From NCBI GenBank assembly GCA_947853665.1, contig CANTXF010000034.1, positions 1 to 34,804 on the forward strand: 34,804 nt of DNA, read 5' to 3'. The stretch is from an uncultured Deferribacterales bacterium. Its GTDB lineage: Bacteria > Chrysiogenota > Deferribacteres > Deferribacterales > Mucispirillaceae. Position 1 is the stretch's first letter; the number at the start of each line of letters is the position of its first letter. Under the pieces are notes generated by a model. That model was not told the DNA's origin. It was given only the letters and a program-made list of their open reading frames with translations, and ran no database searches. The translations under genes and the position numbers were made by a program. Positions 1 through 8,307 of this stretch are shown piece by piece.

Positions 1-10
1 TGCCCTGGAG

Positions 11-66
11 CAAGCCTCCGTATTATAAATATTTCCCATAACTTTATTAATCTACGTAAGGTATAG
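11..66. repeat. Dispersed intergenic repeat, left copy
   Basis: About 56 bases that match 33311-33367 in the same orientation. I count 42 identities over the first 50 ungapped positions, including an unbroken block in the middle (25-41), and the match continues into GTATAG after a one-base gap. It lies just after the stop of the methyltransferase-like gene. Whatever preceded it is cut off by the window edge. Confidence 0.7.
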
Positions 67-79
67 ATGCGATTTTTTA

Positions 80-760
80 TTATCTCTTTTCCCCGCTCAG
101 CACCTGCCAGAACATATAAAGCCTGGAAGAATCATCGAGCCTGCCGAAAAAGGCGTCGAATTCGTCCTCAGAGCTGCAGAGAAAATTACAAATGGAATTA
201 GCGCGGAAAAAGTCCCTCACTTCGTCCGCCGTGGTATCGGTGATAAGGGTAGATACTTCCGTCTCGGGAAAATACCGGCCGAAAGAAATTCTTAAGGCCT
301 GCGACCAGCGCAAAAGCTTTTTATTGACGTTAAGGCCGCTCTCCTTGCTGTATAGGGCGAGCAAATCCGCGCCGTTATCGTCGAAAAGCCAGGGAAACAC
401 GCCGAAAAGAAACCTGCCCCCGGCGTTAAGGGATTTAAAAACGGCGCAGGCCGTTTCGTCCGCCGGTATAAATTTAAAAGTGCCTCCCACGGATATCACA
501 TAGTCGCAGAGCACGCCGCGCAGGCCGTTTATAAGGCCCGACGACATATCCACAGAAATAAGCCCCGGCACGTAAGCGCCGTTCCAGAAAGGCAGATACA
601 CGTTGGAAAACCCGCACCTGGAAAGCATATAACCCGCAGTAACGCCGTCGTTAAAGGAAAGGTCGCAGCCTACTCCGGAGGAAGCGGACGCCGGTATACC
701 CGCCCCGTCGAGGAATTTGTAACAGGTAAGATAGCTTTCTTCTATGCCGATATAATCCAT
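80..760 (-). CDS. Putative SAM-dependent methyltransferase-like protein
   Basis: A 226-residue soluble protein that I do not recognise with certainty. The middle has the rhythm of a class I methyltransferase Rossmann fold: a glycine-containing stretch (GVGCDLSFNDG), an acidic residue after the next strand (SVDMSS), a CDYVISVGGTFKFIP segment like motif IV, and LNAGGRFLFGVFPW like the strand that follows 'LkpGGrl'. The first motif lacks the usual GxGxG, so SAM binding is unproven. I start at ATG 760 rather than the TTG at 820, because the TTG overlaps a good -35 box and the ATG has GGGG a few bases upstream. It is divergent from the polyprenyl synthase gene. It may be a degenerate or unusual methyltransferase. 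Confidence 0.55.
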   Translation of the reverse strand: MDYIGIEESYLTCYKFLDGAGIPASASSGVGCDLSFNDGVTAGYMLSRCGFSNVYLPFWNGAYVPGLISVDMSSGLINGLRGVLCDYVISVGGTFKFIPADETACAVFKSLNAGGRFLFGVFPWLFDDNGADLLALYSKESGLNVNKKLLRWSQALRISFGRYFPETEVSTLITDTTADEVRDFFRANSICNFLCSSEDEFDAFFGRLDDSSRLYMFWQVLSGEKR

Positions 761-792
761 AGTCAAACCCCGGCGCAAACGCTGATGATTCA

Positions 793-820
793 AATATACA
801 CAAAACGGGGGAAAATTCAA
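793..820 (-). promoter_or_regulatory. Sigma70-type promoter for the methyltransferase-like gene
   Basis: On the minus strand TTGAAT (820-815) is followed after 16 bases by TATATT (798-793). This leaves a leader of about 25 bases before ATG 760 and argues against the upstream TTG being the start codon. Read from sequence only. Confidence 0.5.
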
Positions 821-840
821 TAGCGCGGCTTTCGGCCCAC

Positions 841-868
841 TTTAAATAAATACTGGCGTTTATTTAAA
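841..868. promoter_or_regulatory. AT-rich inverted repeat, possible operator
   Basis: TTTAAATAAA (841-850) and its exact reverse complement TTTATTTAAA (859-868) are separated by eight bases. The site sits between the divergent methyltransferase-like and polyprenyl synthase genes, upstream of both. A dyad of this size suits a dimeric regulator, but no regulator gene lies next to it. The low complexity makes chance possible. Confidence 0.4.
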
Positions 869-907
869 TAATAGTCTATTCTGAAAGGATTAGACTACGG
901 GGGACAA

Positions 908-1882
908 ATGACTGCCGACAACGCTCTGGAACTGATAAGAGAAGATTTGGACAAGGTAGAGAAGGCTCTGCTTGAAAATATCGGCAGCGGTGTTCCGCTT
1001 ATAAACGAAGTCGTTTCCTACCTGCTTTCAAGCGGCGGAAAACGACTGCGCCCGGCTTTTATGATACTGTCGTCCAGAATGTGCGGATATTCCGGCGAAA
1101 AAGCCGTTATGCTTTCCGTCGTAATCGAATATATACACACTGCCACCCTGCTCCACGACGATATAATAGACGGAGCAAAATACAGGCGCGGCATGCCCAG
1201 CGCCAACGGAGTATACGGCAACGACATAGCCGTTCTATGCGGGGATTTTCTTTATTCCAGAGGCTACATAACGCTTACGGAATGGGGAGATAAAGCGATA
1301 CAGAGGCTTCTTTCCTCCACAGCCATGATAATGAGCGAAGGCGAAGTAGTACAGCTCCTTAAAACCGCAGACATCAATATAACGATGGAAGACTATCTAC
1401 GCATAATAGAAAGCAAAACCGCCGTGCTTTTTTCCTCCGCCTGCGAAATCGGAGCGCGCCTTGCCGGTTTAAGCGAAGATAAATGCGCGTCCATGGCATC
1501 TTTCGGCAGGGATTTGGGCCTTGCCTTTCAAATGAGTGACGACATACTGGACTATCTGGGCCAGCGGGAAAAAACAGGCAAAGCCCCCGGAACAGACCTA
1601 AAGGAAGGCAAGCTGACCCTGCCCGTTATACTGCTTGTAAAAGAAGCGGCGGAAGAAGAAAAAAAGAGCATTTCACGCATTTTCACAAACGACGCAAGAG
1701 ACGAGGCGGATTTAAAATATATCGTGGGCCTTATGGAAAAATACTCCGTAAGGGAAAAATCGGAAGATATAATGCTTGACTATATTTCCGGGGCTCTTTC
1801 CCGTCTGGATGATTTTCCCCGGTCCGAATACAGGGACGCTATGGCGGCTCTAGCAAAGGCGATGATACACAGGCAAAAATAG
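908..1882 (+). CDS. ispB: Polyprenyl diphosphate synthase (octaprenyl/heptaprenyl type)
   Basis: Trans-prenyltransferase that elongates farnesyl diphosphate with isopentenyl units to make the quinone side chain. The 324 residues are full length for the family. Visible motifs are GGKRLRP (43-49), the first aspartate-rich motif LLHDDIID (81-88), and the second, MSDDILDYLG (209-218), followed by the usual GKxxGTDLKEGK segment. The aspartates bind Mg2+ and substrate diphosphate. Product chain length cannot be read from this, so the symbol marks the family rather than an octaprenyl product. ATG 908 follows a GGGGG ribosome-binding site. It heads a tight operon; the radical SAM gene begins 2 bases after its stop. 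Confidence 0.9.
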   Translation: MTADNALELIREDLDKVEKALLENIGSGVPLINEVVSYLLSSGGKRLRPAFMILSSRMCGYSGEKAVMLSVVIEYIHTATLLHDDIIDGAKYRRGMPSANGVYGNDIAVLCGDFLYSRGYITLTEWGDKAIQRLLSSTAMIMSEGEVVQLLKTADINITMEDYLRIIESKTAVLFSSACEIGARLAGLSEDKCASMASFGRDLGLAFQMSDDILDYLGQREKTGKAPGTDLKEGKLTLPVILLVKEAAEEEKKSISRIFTNDARDEADLKYIVGLMEKYSVREKSEDIMLDYISGALSRLDDFPRSEYRDAMAALAKAMIHRQK

Positions 1883-1884
1883 CC

Positions 1885-2862
1885 ATGAAGGAAGCGGAAT
1901 TTTACGTAAGGGAAGACAACCATAAAGTCCGCTGCCTTTTATGCCCCCGGAAGTGCCTTATAGAAAACGGCCGCGCCGGAGCCTGTTTTATAAGGAAAAA
2001 TGTAAACGGCTCTCTGCGGGCCGAGTCCTATTCCATGGCAGCAGCGGTTAATACAGACCCTATTGAGAAAAAACCTCTTTTCCATTATTACCCCGGCTCT
2101 AAAGTTTTTTCCGTGGGCGCTTCGGGCTGCAACATGACGTGCGGCTTCTGCCAGAACCACGAAATAAGCCGGAACAAAGGGCGGGAAATACCTTTATCGC
2201 CTGATGAAATCGTCTCTCTGGCCTTAGAAAAAGGATGCGTAGGCGTGGCGTGCACATATTCCGAGCCTTTAGCATGGTATGAATTCTCCCTGGAAACGGC
2301 GGAAAAAGCCAAACTGGCCGGGCTTAAAAGCATATTAGTTTCAAACGGCTTCATAAACCCGGAGCCTTTTAAAAAGCTGCTGCCCTTTATAGACGCCGCC
2401 AATATAGACCTTAAAACCTTTTCCGCCCGACGTTACAAAGAAATAGGCGGGGAGCTGGAAACGGTGAAAAACACCATAAAGACCCTTCTCCAAGCGGGGA
2501 TACCAACGGAAATATCCAGCCTTGCCGCCCCCGGCATGTGGGACGAAGACTCTTTCGGCGAAATGTGCGCCTGGCTGGGAGAAACGGAAACATATATCCC
2601 GCTTCACATCAACGCATATTTCCCGGCTTACAGATACTCTGAACCCCCTACCTCCGTCCGGACGCTGATAAATTATAAAAATATTGCGGACAAATATCTC
2701 AAATACGTTTATATTGGCAACGCCCGCATAGAGGGGGCGTCCGACACACGATGCCACAAATGCGGAGAAACCCTTATAAAACGTTCGGGGTACCGGACGG
2801 AAATATTTATATCGGAGCCTGAATGTCCAAAATGCAAAACAAATTTACCATTGGTGTTATAG
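1885..2862 (+). CDS. AmmeMemoRadiSam-type radical SAM enzyme
   Basis: A 325-residue radical SAM protein of the PflA-related family known as the AmmeMemoRadiSam system radical SAM enzyme. The [4Fe-4S] motif is GCNMTCGFCQNHEISR with C82, C86 and C89. An N-terminal cysteine set (C17, C20, C24, C34) and a C-terminal CxxC pair (CHKCGE and ECPKC) look like additional metal sites. In many genomes this enzyme is linked to AMMECR1-like and Memo-like proteins, and its substrate is not firmly established. Neither partner is in this window. Here it lies between polyprenyl synthase and an ApbE-like lipoprotein, whose start overlaps its 3' end by 40 bases. ATG 1885 is 2 bases after the upstream stop, so translation is probably coupled. 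Confidence 0.88.
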   Translation: MKEAEFYVREDNHKVRCLLCPRKCLIENGRAGACFIRKNVNGSLRAESYSMAAAVNTDPIEKKPLFHYYPGSKVFSVGASGCNMTCGFCQNHEISRNKGREIPLSPDEIVSLALEKGCVGVACTYSEPLAWYEFSLETAEKAKLAGLKSILVSNGFINPEPFKKLLPFIDAANIDLKTFSARRYKEIGGELETVKNTIKTLLQAGIPTEISSLAAPGMWDEDSFGEMCAWLGETETYIPLHINAYFPAYRYSEPPTSVRTLINYKNIADKYLKYVYIGNARIEGASDTRCHKCGETLIKRSGYRTEIFISEPECPKCKTNLPLVL

Positions 2863-3437
2863 CCGCCGCGGCGCTGGCGCTTGCCTCCGGATGCGAAAAA
2901 AAGGAATTCGCCACAAAAACATTTTTCACGGCCGACACTTATTTCAGCGTAACCCTGCCGCAGGATAAGGAAAGCCTTGCGGAAACGGCCTTTGCCGGGG
3001 CGGAAAAAAACGAGGCGGAAGGCAGGGGCGCGGCGGCCGACAAAGCCGGCGCTTTCCTCAAGGAAAACGGAGTTAAAAATTTTATAGTAAATTTCGGCGG
3101 CAATATAAGCGTGTCCGGCAAAAAGAACGACAAACCCTTTATCGCCGGTATACCCAACCCTAAAAACCCAAATGGCATAATAAGCGCAATCGGGCTGAAA
3201 AAGGGTGGCCTGGCCACATATCCGGAAGCCGGAAAAGAGGGAAGCGGCTTTTATGCCTCCGTAAGCGCTGCGGCGGAAAACGCGGAGCAGGCGGAAAAGC
3301 TGGCTGAAACCTACTACGGCATGGCGCAGGATGAAATATCCTCCGCCTGTGCAGAAAAAGGCGGCCCCGTCCTTATCGTGGAGAAGGACGGCAAAACCGT
3401 AAAGCTCTGCGGCTGGGAGCAGGCGGAAGTAAAATGA
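2823..3437 (+). CDS. Shortened ApbE-like (FMN transferase family) lipoprotein
   Basis: A 204-residue lipoprotein. Residues 1-24 form a signal peptide ending in a lipobox (LASGC, C24). The remainder resembles FAD:protein FMN transferase (ApbE): FFTADTYFSVTL near the start, then AADKAGAFLKENGVKNFIVNFGGNISVSG (72-99) and the FIAGIPNPKNPNG strand. ApbE proteins are usually about 300-350 residues. Here about 100 residues between the first strand and the AADKA helix are missing, and the HxxDPxTG and Mg2+-binding ADA/T motifs near the C-terminus are absent or unrecognisable. Enzymatic FMN transfer is therefore doubtful. The frame is intact and it overlaps both neighbours (40 nt and 4 nt), so it is a compact or degenerate family member rather than a simple frameshift. 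An alternative start is ATG 2832. Confidence 0.65.
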   Translation: MSKMQNKFTIGVIAAAALALASGCEKKEFATKTFFTADTYFSVTLPQDKESLAETAFAGAEKNEAEGRGAAADKAGAFLKENGVKNFIVNFGGNISVSGKKNDKPFIAGIPNPKNPNGIISAIGLKKGGLATYPEAGKEGSGFYASVSAAAENAEQAEKLAETYYGMAQDEISSACAEKGGPVLIVEKDGKTVKLCGWEQAEVK

Positions 3438-4015
3438 ACCGTAAAATAATACTTGCCAGCGCGTCGCCGCGGAGAAAAGAGCTGCTTTCGCGGTTCGTTA
3501 AAAATTTTTCCGTGGAAGCGGCTTATGTGGACGAAACTCCCGAGCCTGGAGCGTCTCCCGAGGAAGCAGCCCTGTCCGCGGCTGTAAAAAAAGCAGGTAA
3601 AATAAGCGAAAACGCTACCGGAGACGCGTTGATAATCGCCGCGGATACGATAGTATGTCTGGGCAGCAAAATATACGGCAAGCCTTCCTCTCCGGAAGAC
3701 GCCCGCAAAGCCCTTACGGAATTGAGCGGCAAGGCGCACAGAGTAATAACGGCCGTGGCCTGCGAAGATAAAGCCTCGGGAAAAACGCTGCGTTTCACCG
3801 AAAGCGCAAAAGTGTTTTTCGCCCCATACGGAGAGGACGTGATAGAAAAATATATAGCCACCGGAGAACCCTTCGATAAGGCAGGCTCCTACGCTATACA
3901 GGGCATAGGGTGCATGCTGGCCGAAAAAACGGAAGGCGATTACGACAGCATAGTGGGCCTGCCCATAGGCAGGCTCGTAAGAGAGCTTAAAACGATAGAC
4001 GTTTTTTTATTTTAA
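3434..4015 (+). CDS. maf: Maf-family nucleoside triphosphate pyrophosphatase
   Basis: Hydrolyses dTTP/UTP or modified nucleotides to the monophosphate plus pyrophosphate (house-cleaning enzyme, historically septum-formation inhibitor). The 193 residues match family length. Motifs are SASPRR (9-14), AADTIV with D71, GKPSSPEDA (82-90), FDKAGSYAIQG (147-157) and GDYDSIVGLP (168-177). The DKAGSYAIQG form fits the YhdE (dTTP/UTP) branch better than the YceF branch. ATG 3434 overlaps the upstream stop as ATGA, implying translational coupling with the ApbE-like gene. Confidence 0.92.
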   Translation: MNRKIILASASPRRKELLSRFVKNFSVEAAYVDETPEPGASPEEAALSAAVKKAGKISENATGDALIIAADTIVCLGSKIYGKPSSPEDARKALTELSGKAHRVITAVACEDKASGKTLRFTESAKVFFAPYGEDVIEKYIATGEPFDKAGSYAIQGIGCMLAEKTEGDYDSIVGLPIGRLVRELKTIDVFLF

Positions 4016-4044
4016 TTTTTATTTTTTTAAGGAGCACCGTTTTT

Positions 4045-5586
4045 ATGGAATTTTCCAATTTGTCCCAAATGTTTTATTATCAGGCGCAGAAGCGCGGAAA
4101 AAAGCGTTATCTTTCCTTCGAGGAGAAGCATTACACCTATTCGGAAGCCTCCGAAATAATAAGCAGAACCGCCCGTTTATTTAAAAGCAAAGGCGTAAAA
4201 AAAGGAACGAAAGTAGTAGTGCTGCTGAATAATTCGCCGGAATTCGTTTTTTCCGTATTCGCTCTGTTTGCCTGCGGAGCCGTGGCTATCCCGATGAACG
4301 TTTTTTTTAAGGACAGCGAAGCCTCTTATATCATAAACGACAGCGAGACGGAATTTCTTATTTCCGGCGGAGCTTTTACGGACGTTATATCTGGCATACG
4401 CGTAAAATCTCCCAATCTTAAAGAAGTTTTTTCCTACGATAACGAGGTGCCCTACTCCGTAAATATTTACGAGGAAGGCGCCAGAATGTCCGGCGAGCCC
4501 GTAGACGCCCCGCTGAAGCCGGAAGATCTGGCCATGTTCATATATACTTCCGGCACTACCGGCCATCCTAAGGGAGCGATGCTTACCCACTCCAACATAA
4601 TAAAAAACCTGGAAGGGTTTTCGCCGGTTTTAGGCTCATCAGAAAAGGACCGTTTTCTTGTAATGCTGCCGATGTTCCATACTTACACCTTTACCGCCTG
4701 CCTTATGCTGCCTACTTTTCAGGGAGCGTCTATTATAATACTGGCCTCCGTAATGGAAATGAAAAAGAAATCCTTTAAAAAGCTTCTTATATTCCAGAGG
4801 CCCACGTTTCTGCTTGGCGTTCCTCAGGTGTTTGCGGCGCTGGCGAAATCGCCCATGCCGGCCTGGTTTATAAAATTTATATACCCGATAAAAATACACG
4901 TTTCCGGCGGCGCGTCCCTGCCTATGGAGATTTTCGAGCAGTTTAAAAAGAAATTCGGCAAGCCGGTGATAGAGGGCTACGGCCTTTCAGAAGCCTCCCC
5001 CGTGGCTTCCTTCAACCCTCTTTCCAAGCAGAAGCCGGGCACGGTTGGCGTGCCGATACTTAATGTAGAAGCAAAAATCGTCGACCAGGACGAAATAGAA
5101 GTGCCCAGGGGCACCGTAGGCGAGCTTATTTTAAAAGGCCCGAACATAATGCAGGGATACTGGAAAATGCCCAAAGCCACAGACGACGCCATACGCAACG
5201 GTTGGCTTTTCACCGGAGACATGGCCGTTATGGACGATGAAAACTACATAACGATAGTGGACAGAAAAAAAGACCTGATAATCGCCAAGGGCATGAACGT
5301 ATATCCGCGGGAAGTGGAAGAAGTGATATACAAATTTCCCGGGGTGGAAGCAGTGGCGGTAATAGGCGTGCCTTCCGTCGAGCAGGGAGAAAATATAGCA
5401 GCCTATATACAGCCGAAAAGCGGGGAAATCATAAACGAGAAGGAGCTGCGTTCCTATCTGAAGCGGGAGCTTGCAAACTTTAAGCTGCCCAGAACTATAA
5501 AGATAATAGACAATATACCCCTTACAGCCACCGGAAAAGTCCTTAAGCGCCAGCTTAAAGAAATGGTTAAAAACGGCCGGCTCTGA
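4045..5586 (+). CDS. Long-chain acyl-CoA synthetase (AMP-forming)
   Basis: ANL-superfamily adenylating enzyme that activates a fatty acid to acyl-AMP and then acyl-CoA. The 513 residues hold the P-loop-like YTSGTTGHPKG (167-177), GYGLSE (from 311), FTGD (389-392), the hinge DRKKDLIIAKGMNVYP, and the C-terminal catalytic lysine in TATGK (K498). The FadD/LcfB-like architecture suggests a long-chain substrate, but specificity cannot be read. A clear AAGGAG lies upstream of ATG 4045 after a T-rich 29-base gap from maf. PriA begins about 5 bases downstream, so the two are probably co-transcribed though functionally unrelated. Confidence 0.88.
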   Translation: MEFSNLSQMFYYQAQKRGKKRYLSFEEKHYTYSEASEIISRTARLFKSKGVKKGTKVVVLLNNSPEFVFSVFALFACGAVAIPMNVFFKDSEASYIINDSETEFLISGGAFTDVISGIRVKSPNLKEVFSYDNEVPYSVNIYEEGARMSGEPVDAPLKPEDLAMFIYTSGTTGHPKGAMLTHSNIIKNLEGFSPVLGSSEKDRFLVMLPMFHTYTFTACLMLPTFQGASIIILASVMEMKKKSFKKLLIFQRPTFLLGVPQVFAALAKSPMPAWFIKFIYPIKIHVSGGASLPMEIFEQFKKKFGKPVIEGYGLSEASPVASFNPLSKQKPGTVGVPILNVEAKIVDQDEIEVPRGTVGELILKGPNIMQGYWKMPKATDDAIRNGWLFTGDMAVMDDENYITIVDRKKDLIIAKGMNVYPREVEEVIYKFPGVEAVAVIGVPSVEQGENIAAYIQPKSGEIINEKELRSYLKRELANFKLPRTIKIIDNIPLTATGKVLKRQLKEMVKNGRL

Positions 5587-5591
5587 AATTG

Positions 5592-7547
5592 ATGGAAGAA
5601 AGCGGAAAGCGGTATTACAATGCGCTGCTGCCGGTGCCTAAAGGCGGAATATACACCTATTCCTCAGATGGAAGCCACAGAACCGGCGAGCGCGTAGTCG
5701 TGCCTCTTGGAAGGCGCGAGATAACCGGCATAATAACGGAAGAATGTGAAAAGCCGGAGTTTCAGTGCCGCGATATACTTATGAGCTACGACGAGGAACC
5801 GCTTTTTACTCCCAAGTGGCTCGAATTTATAAAAAAACTGGCGGAATATTACTGCGTTCCCATAGGGCTGGCCCTTCACGGAGTAATATCCGACAAACTG
5901 CTGAATCTGGAAAACGCCCGGGCTTTCGATAAAAAAATCGTTCCCAAAAAAGAAATAGAGCTTACGGACGTACAAAAGGAAATAGCCGCCAAAATAGAAA
6001 CGGACCGGTTTTCACGCCACCTGATTTACGGCATAACCGGCAGCGGGAAAACGGAAGTATACCTTGAAGCGGCAAAGCGCGTTATCGCCGAAGGCGGCCA
6101 GGCTATATACATAGTGCCTGAAATATCTCTTACCCCGCAGCTTACGGAAAGAATAGCCGGGCGGTTCGGCTATATGCCCCCGGTCTTCCACTCAAAGATG
6201 GATTTAAAAAGCAGGGAAACGGCCTTTCTGTCATTTGCCAGGGGAGAAACGGATTTTCTAATAGGAGCCCGCAGCGCGCTTTTCGTACCGGCAAAAAAGC
6301 CTGGCATCATCATAGTAGACGAGGAACACGAACCCGGCTTCAAGCAGGAAGAAGCCCCGCCCTACCATCTGCGGGATATGGCCGTGCTTTACGCCAGCAT
6401 ATTGAATATTCCGGTGGTTATGGGTAGCGCCACCCCGTCGGCGGAATCGGTATATAACGTGCGCGCGGGCAAATACATTCTGCACAAAATGCCGGAGCGC
6501 CCAAAAAACGCGGCACTGCCCGACATAGAAATAATAGACGTTAAAAACTGCGATATGATAGAAGGCGTAATATCGGAGCCTCTTTACGACAGGCTCTCCG
6601 AAACCGTCAGAAAGGGGGAGCAGGCTATCTTGTTCCTTAACAGAAAGGGCTATTCCACCTCCATTTTCTGCAAAAAATGCGGAGAGCCGGTAATGTGCGC
6701 CAACTGCTCGGTAGGCCTTGTATATTTCAAATCGAAAAACGTATGCTCCTGCCGTTACTGCGGCACGGATTACAGGCGGCTTTCATGCGCTGCCTGCGGC
6801 GGAAACGAGCTTACCGAATGGGGCGCCGGAACGGAAAAAGTAGCCGAATTTATGGAAAGTATGTTTCCGGGCAAAGTCCTGCGGATAGATACGGAAAACG
6901 CTTCCACAGTAAACAGGCTTTCCTCCGCCCTGAAAGCTTTTGAAAAAAAAGAAGCCCAGATACTTGTGGGCACACAGCTTGTGGCAAAGGGCCTGCACTT
7001 CCCCTCCGTTACTCTGGTAGGCGTGCTTGGCATAGACAATATGCTCGCTATGCCGGATTTCAGAGCGTCCGAAAGAGCTTATCAGCTTCTGGTGCAGGTA
7101 TCCGGCCGTGCCGGGCGCGAGGAGCTTAAAGGCCGGGTATATATCCAGACGGCGGCCCCGGATAACCCAGTGCTGCGTTTTGTGGAAACGGGAGACGCGG
7201 AAGCCTTTTACGAATACGAACTGGCAAGACGCGAAGCCGCCGGGTTTCCGCCGTATATGAAAATGGCGCGCCTGCTTATAACCCACCGGGACGCCGCAAA
7301 ATGCCGCGAAGCGGCAAAAGCCGTAGCTAAAGCGATAAAAGACGAAGCGGGCGGAGTTTCCGTGCTGGGCCCGGCGGACGCTGACATTTTCAAAGTAAAA
7401 AACCGGCACAGAGTGTCCATACTGCTGAAATCTGCTGCCAACGGAGCTCTTAACAGGGCCATAGAAACGGCGGACGCGGCTTTTGAAAAGCTGAAATGCG
7501 GGTCTATGCTGTTAAAAACGGATAAAGACCCGTATTTTATGAACTGA
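5592..7547 (+). CDS. priA: Primosomal protein N' (PriA helicase)
   Basis: Superfamily 2 DNA helicase that reloads the replisome at stalled forks. An N-terminal 3'-end-binding domain is followed by Walker A GITGSGKTE (about 147-155), the DEEH box (about 243-246), a zinc-binding insert of CxxC pairs (about 360-415), and the C-terminal helicase motifs GTQLVAKGLHFP and VQVSGRAGR. It is 651 residues, shorter than the roughly 730 of E. coli, but all core motifs are present. Start chosen at ATG 5592; a TTG codon directly before it (5589) could also serve. The gene ends 181 bases before tag. Confidence 0.93.
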   Translation: MEESGKRYYNALLPVPKGGIYTYSSDGSHRTGERVVVPLGRREITGIITEECEKPEFQCRDILMSYDEEPLFTPKWLEFIKKLAEYYCVPIGLALHGVISDKLLNLENARAFDKKIVPKKEIELTDVQKEIAAKIETDRFSRHLIYGITGSGKTEVYLEAAKRVIAEGGQAIYIVPEISLTPQLTERIAGRFGYMPPVFHSKMDLKSRETAFLSFARGETDFLIGARSALFVPAKKPGIIIVDEEHEPGFKQEEAPPYHLRDMAVLYASILNIPVVMGSATPSAESVYNVRAGKYILHKMPERPKNAALPDIEIIDVKNCDMIEGVISEPLYDRLSETVRKGEQAILFLNRKGYSTSIFCKKCGEPVMCANCSVGLVYFKSKNVCSCRYCGTDYRRLSCAACGGNELTEWGAGTEKVAEFMESMFPGKVLRIDTENASTVNRLSSALKAFEKKEAQILVGTQLVAKGLHFPSVTLVGVLGIDNMLAMPDFRASERAYQLLVQVSGRAGREELKGRVYIQTAAPDNPVLRFVETGDAEAFYEYELARREAAGFPPYMKMARLLITHRDAAKCREAAKAVAKAIKDEAGGVSVLGPADADIFKVKNRHRVSILLKSAANGALNRAIETADAAFEKLKCGSMLLKTDKDPYFMN

Positions 7548-7728
7548 CGCCCGAATAGCTTTCGCCGCCCTTTTCCAGCAAAATATACGGTGCGCGGCCG
7601 AAAAAAAACACGCTATAAAAAGTAGCTTGCGCCCGCGGTTAAAATAAAGGCTATGGCTTATTTATAAAATTGATTCGGAAAGTATTATATTTACCTGGCC
7701 TTAACGCATTTTTAAAAGGAGAGAGCCG

Positions 7729-8307
7729 TTGAATCTGAATAGTATAAAAAGATGCCGGTGGGTAAAGGAAAACAATCCCCTGTACGTTTCCTACCATGAC
7801 AACGAGTGGGGCGTACGGAGCCATGACGACTGCTACCTTTTTGAAATGCTGATTCTGGAAGCGTTCCAGGCGGGGCTTTCCTGGGAATGTATCCTGAACA
7901 AGCGCGAAGCGTTCCGGGAAGCCTTCGACGGATTCGATTACCGTAAGATAGCTGCGTATCCGGAAGAAAAGCTATCCGCCCTTGCCGAAAACAAAGGCAT
8001 AGTCCGCAACAGGCTTAAAATAAAAGCGGCGGTAAAAAACGCGGCCGTCTTTATGGAAATACAGAAGGAATTCGGCTCTTTTTCGGATTATATATGGAGC
8101 TTTACAAAGGGGAAACAAATAATCAACAGGGACGGCGCCGCCCGCGCCAGGTCGGAATTATCAGACACAGTATCTGCGGACTTAAAAAAACGCGGAATGA
8201 AATTTGCAGGCTCTGTTATTATTTATTCGTATCTTCAGGCCGTCGGCGTAATAGACGACCACGAAGCGGAATGTTTTTGCGCGGCGGATGTTAAACCGCC
8301 AGAATAA
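7729..8307 (+). CDS. tag: DNA-3-methyladenine glycosylase I
   Basis: Base-excision repair enzyme removing 3-methyladenine from alkylated DNA. The 192 residues are full length. The start is TTG, supported by AAAAGGAGAG ending 5 bases upstream and by the conserved N-terminus RCRW. The structural zinc ligands known for Tag correspond to C9, H23 (YHDNEWG), H178 and C182 (DHEAEC), all present. The substrate-pocket region FEMLILEAFQAGLSW is conserved. The 181-base upstream gap contains no gene and no convincing promoter. The 3' end overlaps the convergent MmcQ/YjbR gene by 17 bases, so the two transcripts must overlap. Confidence 0.94.
   Translation: MNLNSIKRCRWVKENNPLYVSYHDNEWGVRSHDDCYLFEMLILEAFQAGLSWECILNKREAFREAFDGFDYRKIAAYPEEKLSALAENKGIVRNRLKIKAAVKNAAVFMEIQKEFGSFSDYIWSFTKGKQIINRDGAARARSELSDTVSADLKKRGMKFAGSVIIYSYLQAVGVIDDHEAECFCAADVKPPE

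Noticed and set aside
192-503. Plus-strand open frame of 103 codons opposite the methyltransferase-like gene
   Set aside because: Basic and serine-rich translation with no domain. It is the antisense shadow of a better minus-strand frame that has a promoter and a start.
2341-2757. Minus-strand 138-codon frame within the radical SAM gene
   Set aside because: Aromatic and arginine-rich composition typical of an antisense frame; the plus-strand protein has clear catalytic motifs.
2823-3437. ApbE-like gene as a frameshifted pseudogene
   Set aside because: The space between the neighbours is too short for a full-length gene, and no other frame supplies the missing motifs.
4016-4044. T-rich stretch after maf as a terminator
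   Set aside because: There is no stem before the T run, and the next gene's ribosome-binding site follows at once.
7548-7728. Riboswitch or promoter in the gap upstream of tag
   Set aside because: I found no recognisable aptamer, no strong hairpin and no properly spaced -35/-10 pair.
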